Assembly: GCF_902493215.1 (NCBI RefSeq)
Contig: NZ_CABUOL010000016.1
Location: forward strand, 19,805-83,804
DNA length: 64,000 nt
Direction: 5' to 3'
Source: an uncultured Mediterranea sp.
GTDB lineage: Bacteria; Bacteroidota; Bacteroidia; Bacteroidales; Bacteroidaceae
In this document: in pieces, positions 63,383 to 64,000 of the stretch
Layout: each line of letters begins with the position of its first letter
Position numbering within the stretch: the first letter of the stretch is position 1
The notes under the pieces: generated by a model
What the model saw: only the letters and a program-made list of their open reading frames with translations
Told to the model about the DNA's origin: nothing
Database searches by the model: none
Program-made: the position numbers and the translations under genes

Positions 63383-63661
63383 CTTCCAACAAGTGGAATA
63401 GCATTAACAACTTCTTATCCTGACCTAACGGTTGACAATCCAATAAATATAGAGATAAAACATGGAAAGTGTTACATCATATCAATAGACTACCCTTATG
63501 AAAAGCAAGGAGCAATCATATATATCAAAGCCTATAGTGATTTTGTTCTTTTGAATAACACATTACCAACCGCGATAACCTTTAAAATAGAAAATTCAAT
63601 CTTTGTAGTTAGGGCAATCAGTGGTAAAAGAGGAATGTATGTAAGATGTTTAAGTTTTTAG
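63371..63661 (+). CDS. Silent C-terminal cassette 1 (plus orientation)
   Basis: The open frame begins inside the recombination site with GTG-GGA-GGA-CTT and runs to a stop at 63661, 96 residues. It is beta-rich with many Ile, Tyr and Lys (CYIISIDYPYEKQGAIIYIK). There is no promoter or ribosome-binding site, and in this frame a stop lies about 25 bases upstream. It therefore looks like a 3' gene fragment that can be joined to a 5' part by recombination at the site. Its A/T content is higher than that of the recombinase gene. Identity of the full protein is unknown; a tail-fibre tip is likely. Confidence 0.6.
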   Translation: MGGLLPTSGIALTTSYPDLTVDNPINIEIKHGKCYIISIDYPYEKQGAIIYIKAYSDFVLLNNTLPTAITFKIENSIFVVRAISGKRGMYVRCLSF

Positions 63662-63677
63662 GAGGCTTGAAGAATCC

Positions 63678-63947
63678 TTAAATTGTTACCCATTCCGACC
63701 ATTTCGTGGAGGTTCTCGTCGACAAATACTTCACCTTATTGATAACATCATTGACTTCCATAAATGCGTAGCCATAATTAGTCGAAATTCTTGTCATAAC
63801 GCCATAATCGCATGGGCTGTTGGTAATCGGTGATATGACCATGTTTATGGAATAATAACCGTCTGACATCTCACTGAATAAATCGCCAGATGCTGCCCCT
63901 CTATTCATATACGGATATAGCTTCCCGATTTTTAGCAGTTCTCCCAC
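63678..63947 (-). CDS. Silent C-terminal cassette 2 (minus orientation)
   Basis: 89 residues starting at the recombination site with GTG-GGA-GAA-CTG, in the same reading frame relative to the site as cassette 1. It ends in TSTKWSEWVTI, a Trp-rich end of a kind found at the tips of Bacteroidetes phage tail proteins. In this orientation a TAA lies 12 bases upstream of the GTG in frame, so it is not expressed here. The stop codons of cassettes 1 and 2 face each other only 16 bases apart (63662-63677), exactly the back-to-back layout of shufflon segments. Confidence 0.6.
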   Translation of the reverse strand: MGELLKIGKLYPYMNRGAASGDLFSEMSDGYYSINMVISPITNSPCDYGVMTRISTNYGYAFMEVNDVINKVKYLSTRTSTKWSEWVTI

Positions 63948-63951
63948 CCGT
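63937..63951 (-). repeat. Recombination site 2 (inverted)
   Basis: AGTTCTCCCACCCGT on the plus strand, i.e. ACGGGTGGGAGAACT in the direction of cassette 2. It is inverted relative to sites 1 and 3, and matches site 3 except for one missing G. Confidence 0.7.
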
Positions 63952-63984
63952 AGAAGTTACCGGACAGATTGTCTGACTTTCGTC

Positions 63985-64000
63985 ACGGGTGGGAGGAACT
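63985..64000 (+). repeat. Recombination site 3, at the window edge
   Basis: ACGGGTGGGAGGAACT in the plus orientation. With site 2 it forms a dyad over 64 bases with CAGA-ttg-TCTG near the centre. Reading into it would give GTG-GGA-GGA-ACT, so a third cassette probably begins here and runs out of the window. Confidence 0.65.

Larger units (their letters stand above)
52565..64000. mobile_element. Probable prophage (left part) integrated beside tRNA-Pro
   Basis: The block starts after tRNA-Pro with a tyrosine integrase. It continues on the minus strand with lysis-type genes, a DGR, tail-fibre-like genes and a recombinase with silent cassettes. Read on the minus strand the order is tail, DGR, lysis, then integrase at the attachment site, as in many temperate phages. 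I found no second copy of the tRNA-Pro 3' end within the window, so the right boundary lies outside it. No capsid, portal or terminase gene is visible here, so an intact phage cannot be claimed from this window alone. The left boundary is only approximate. Confidence 0.7.

Noticed and set aside
62142..63443. The longer recombinase frame starting at 63443.
   Set aside because: The extra 45 residues would be encoded across recombination site 1 and cassette 1, and a -7 box lies at 63335-63328, just before ATG 63308.
52565..64000. Identification as a Mu-like transposable DGR phage such as the Bacteroides Hankyphage.
   Set aside because: The element has a tyrosine integrase next to a tRNA, and no Mu-type transposase genes are visible in the window.
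1..64000. CRISPR arrays, rRNA genes, intact insertion sequences and replication origins.
   Set aside because: No regularly spaced identical repeats with unique spacers, no rRNA motifs and no transposase gene were found. The only tandem arrays have no spacers.

Overview
The window looks like the chromosome of a gut Bacteroidaceae bacterium (Bacteroides or Phocaeicola type). The reasons are the SusC/SusD pair, a hybrid two-component sensor, fimbrillin-like lipoproteins, a BACON domain, leucine-rich BspA-type repeats, and promoters of the Bacteroides form TTTG-N19-TAnnTTTG seen in several places. Species was not determined.

Layout. 1-1.5 kb: N-terminal part of an S9 peptidase lipoprotein. 1.6-8.7 kb (minus strand): one operon with a CusA-type RND pump fused to a TolC-like channel, its adaptor lipoprotein, and a LytS/LytTR two-component pair. 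8.9-10.5 kb (plus): a small HTH-like protein overlapping a Hanks-type Ser/Thr kinase. 10.7-40.3 kb: a polysaccharide utilisation locus (PUL). A divergent hybrid sensor-regulator sits at its left edge, followed by GH2, SusC, SusD, two Ser-type sulfatases, GH84, GH20, GH125, GH92, a second GH2 and a DcuA/B-type C4-dicarboxylate transporter. The enzyme set (alpha- and beta-mannosidases, hexosaminidases, sulfatases, possible beta-galactosidase) suggests stepwise exo-degradation of sulfated host N-glycans. 40.3-50.4 kb (minus): two surface or periplasmic protein operons. One contains a 1166-residue chimera of fimbrillin, leucine-rich repeat, BACON and M64 metallopeptidase domains. 50.7-52.6 kb: a DUF3332 lipoprotein, an MBL-fold hydrolase, tRNA-Lys(CTT) and tRNA-Pro(TGG).

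52.6-64 kb: a probable prophage beside tRNA-Pro, with a tyrosine integrase, a lysis cassette (spanin-like lipoprotein, M15 endolysin, membrane proteins) and a tail region. The tail region is the most interesting part of the window. It carries a diversity-generating retroelement (DGR): a tail-fibre-like target gene with a 109-bp variable repeat (VR), a 109-bp template repeat (TR), and a reverse transcriptase. TR and VR differ at nine positions, and all nine are adenines in the coding strand of the template. They change seven Asn codons to His, Ser or Tyr. Two small hairpins with the same loop lie just after the VR.

A second tyrosine recombinase at 62.1-63.3 kb sits next to back-to-back promoterless C-terminal coding cassettes that start at inverted copies of a roughly 15-bp site. 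This is the layout of a shufflon. One phage tail region therefore seems to carry two independent diversification machines, one mutating residues by reverse transcription and one swapping C-terminal segments by recombination. The right end of the element and the expressed partner gene of the shufflon lie outside the window.
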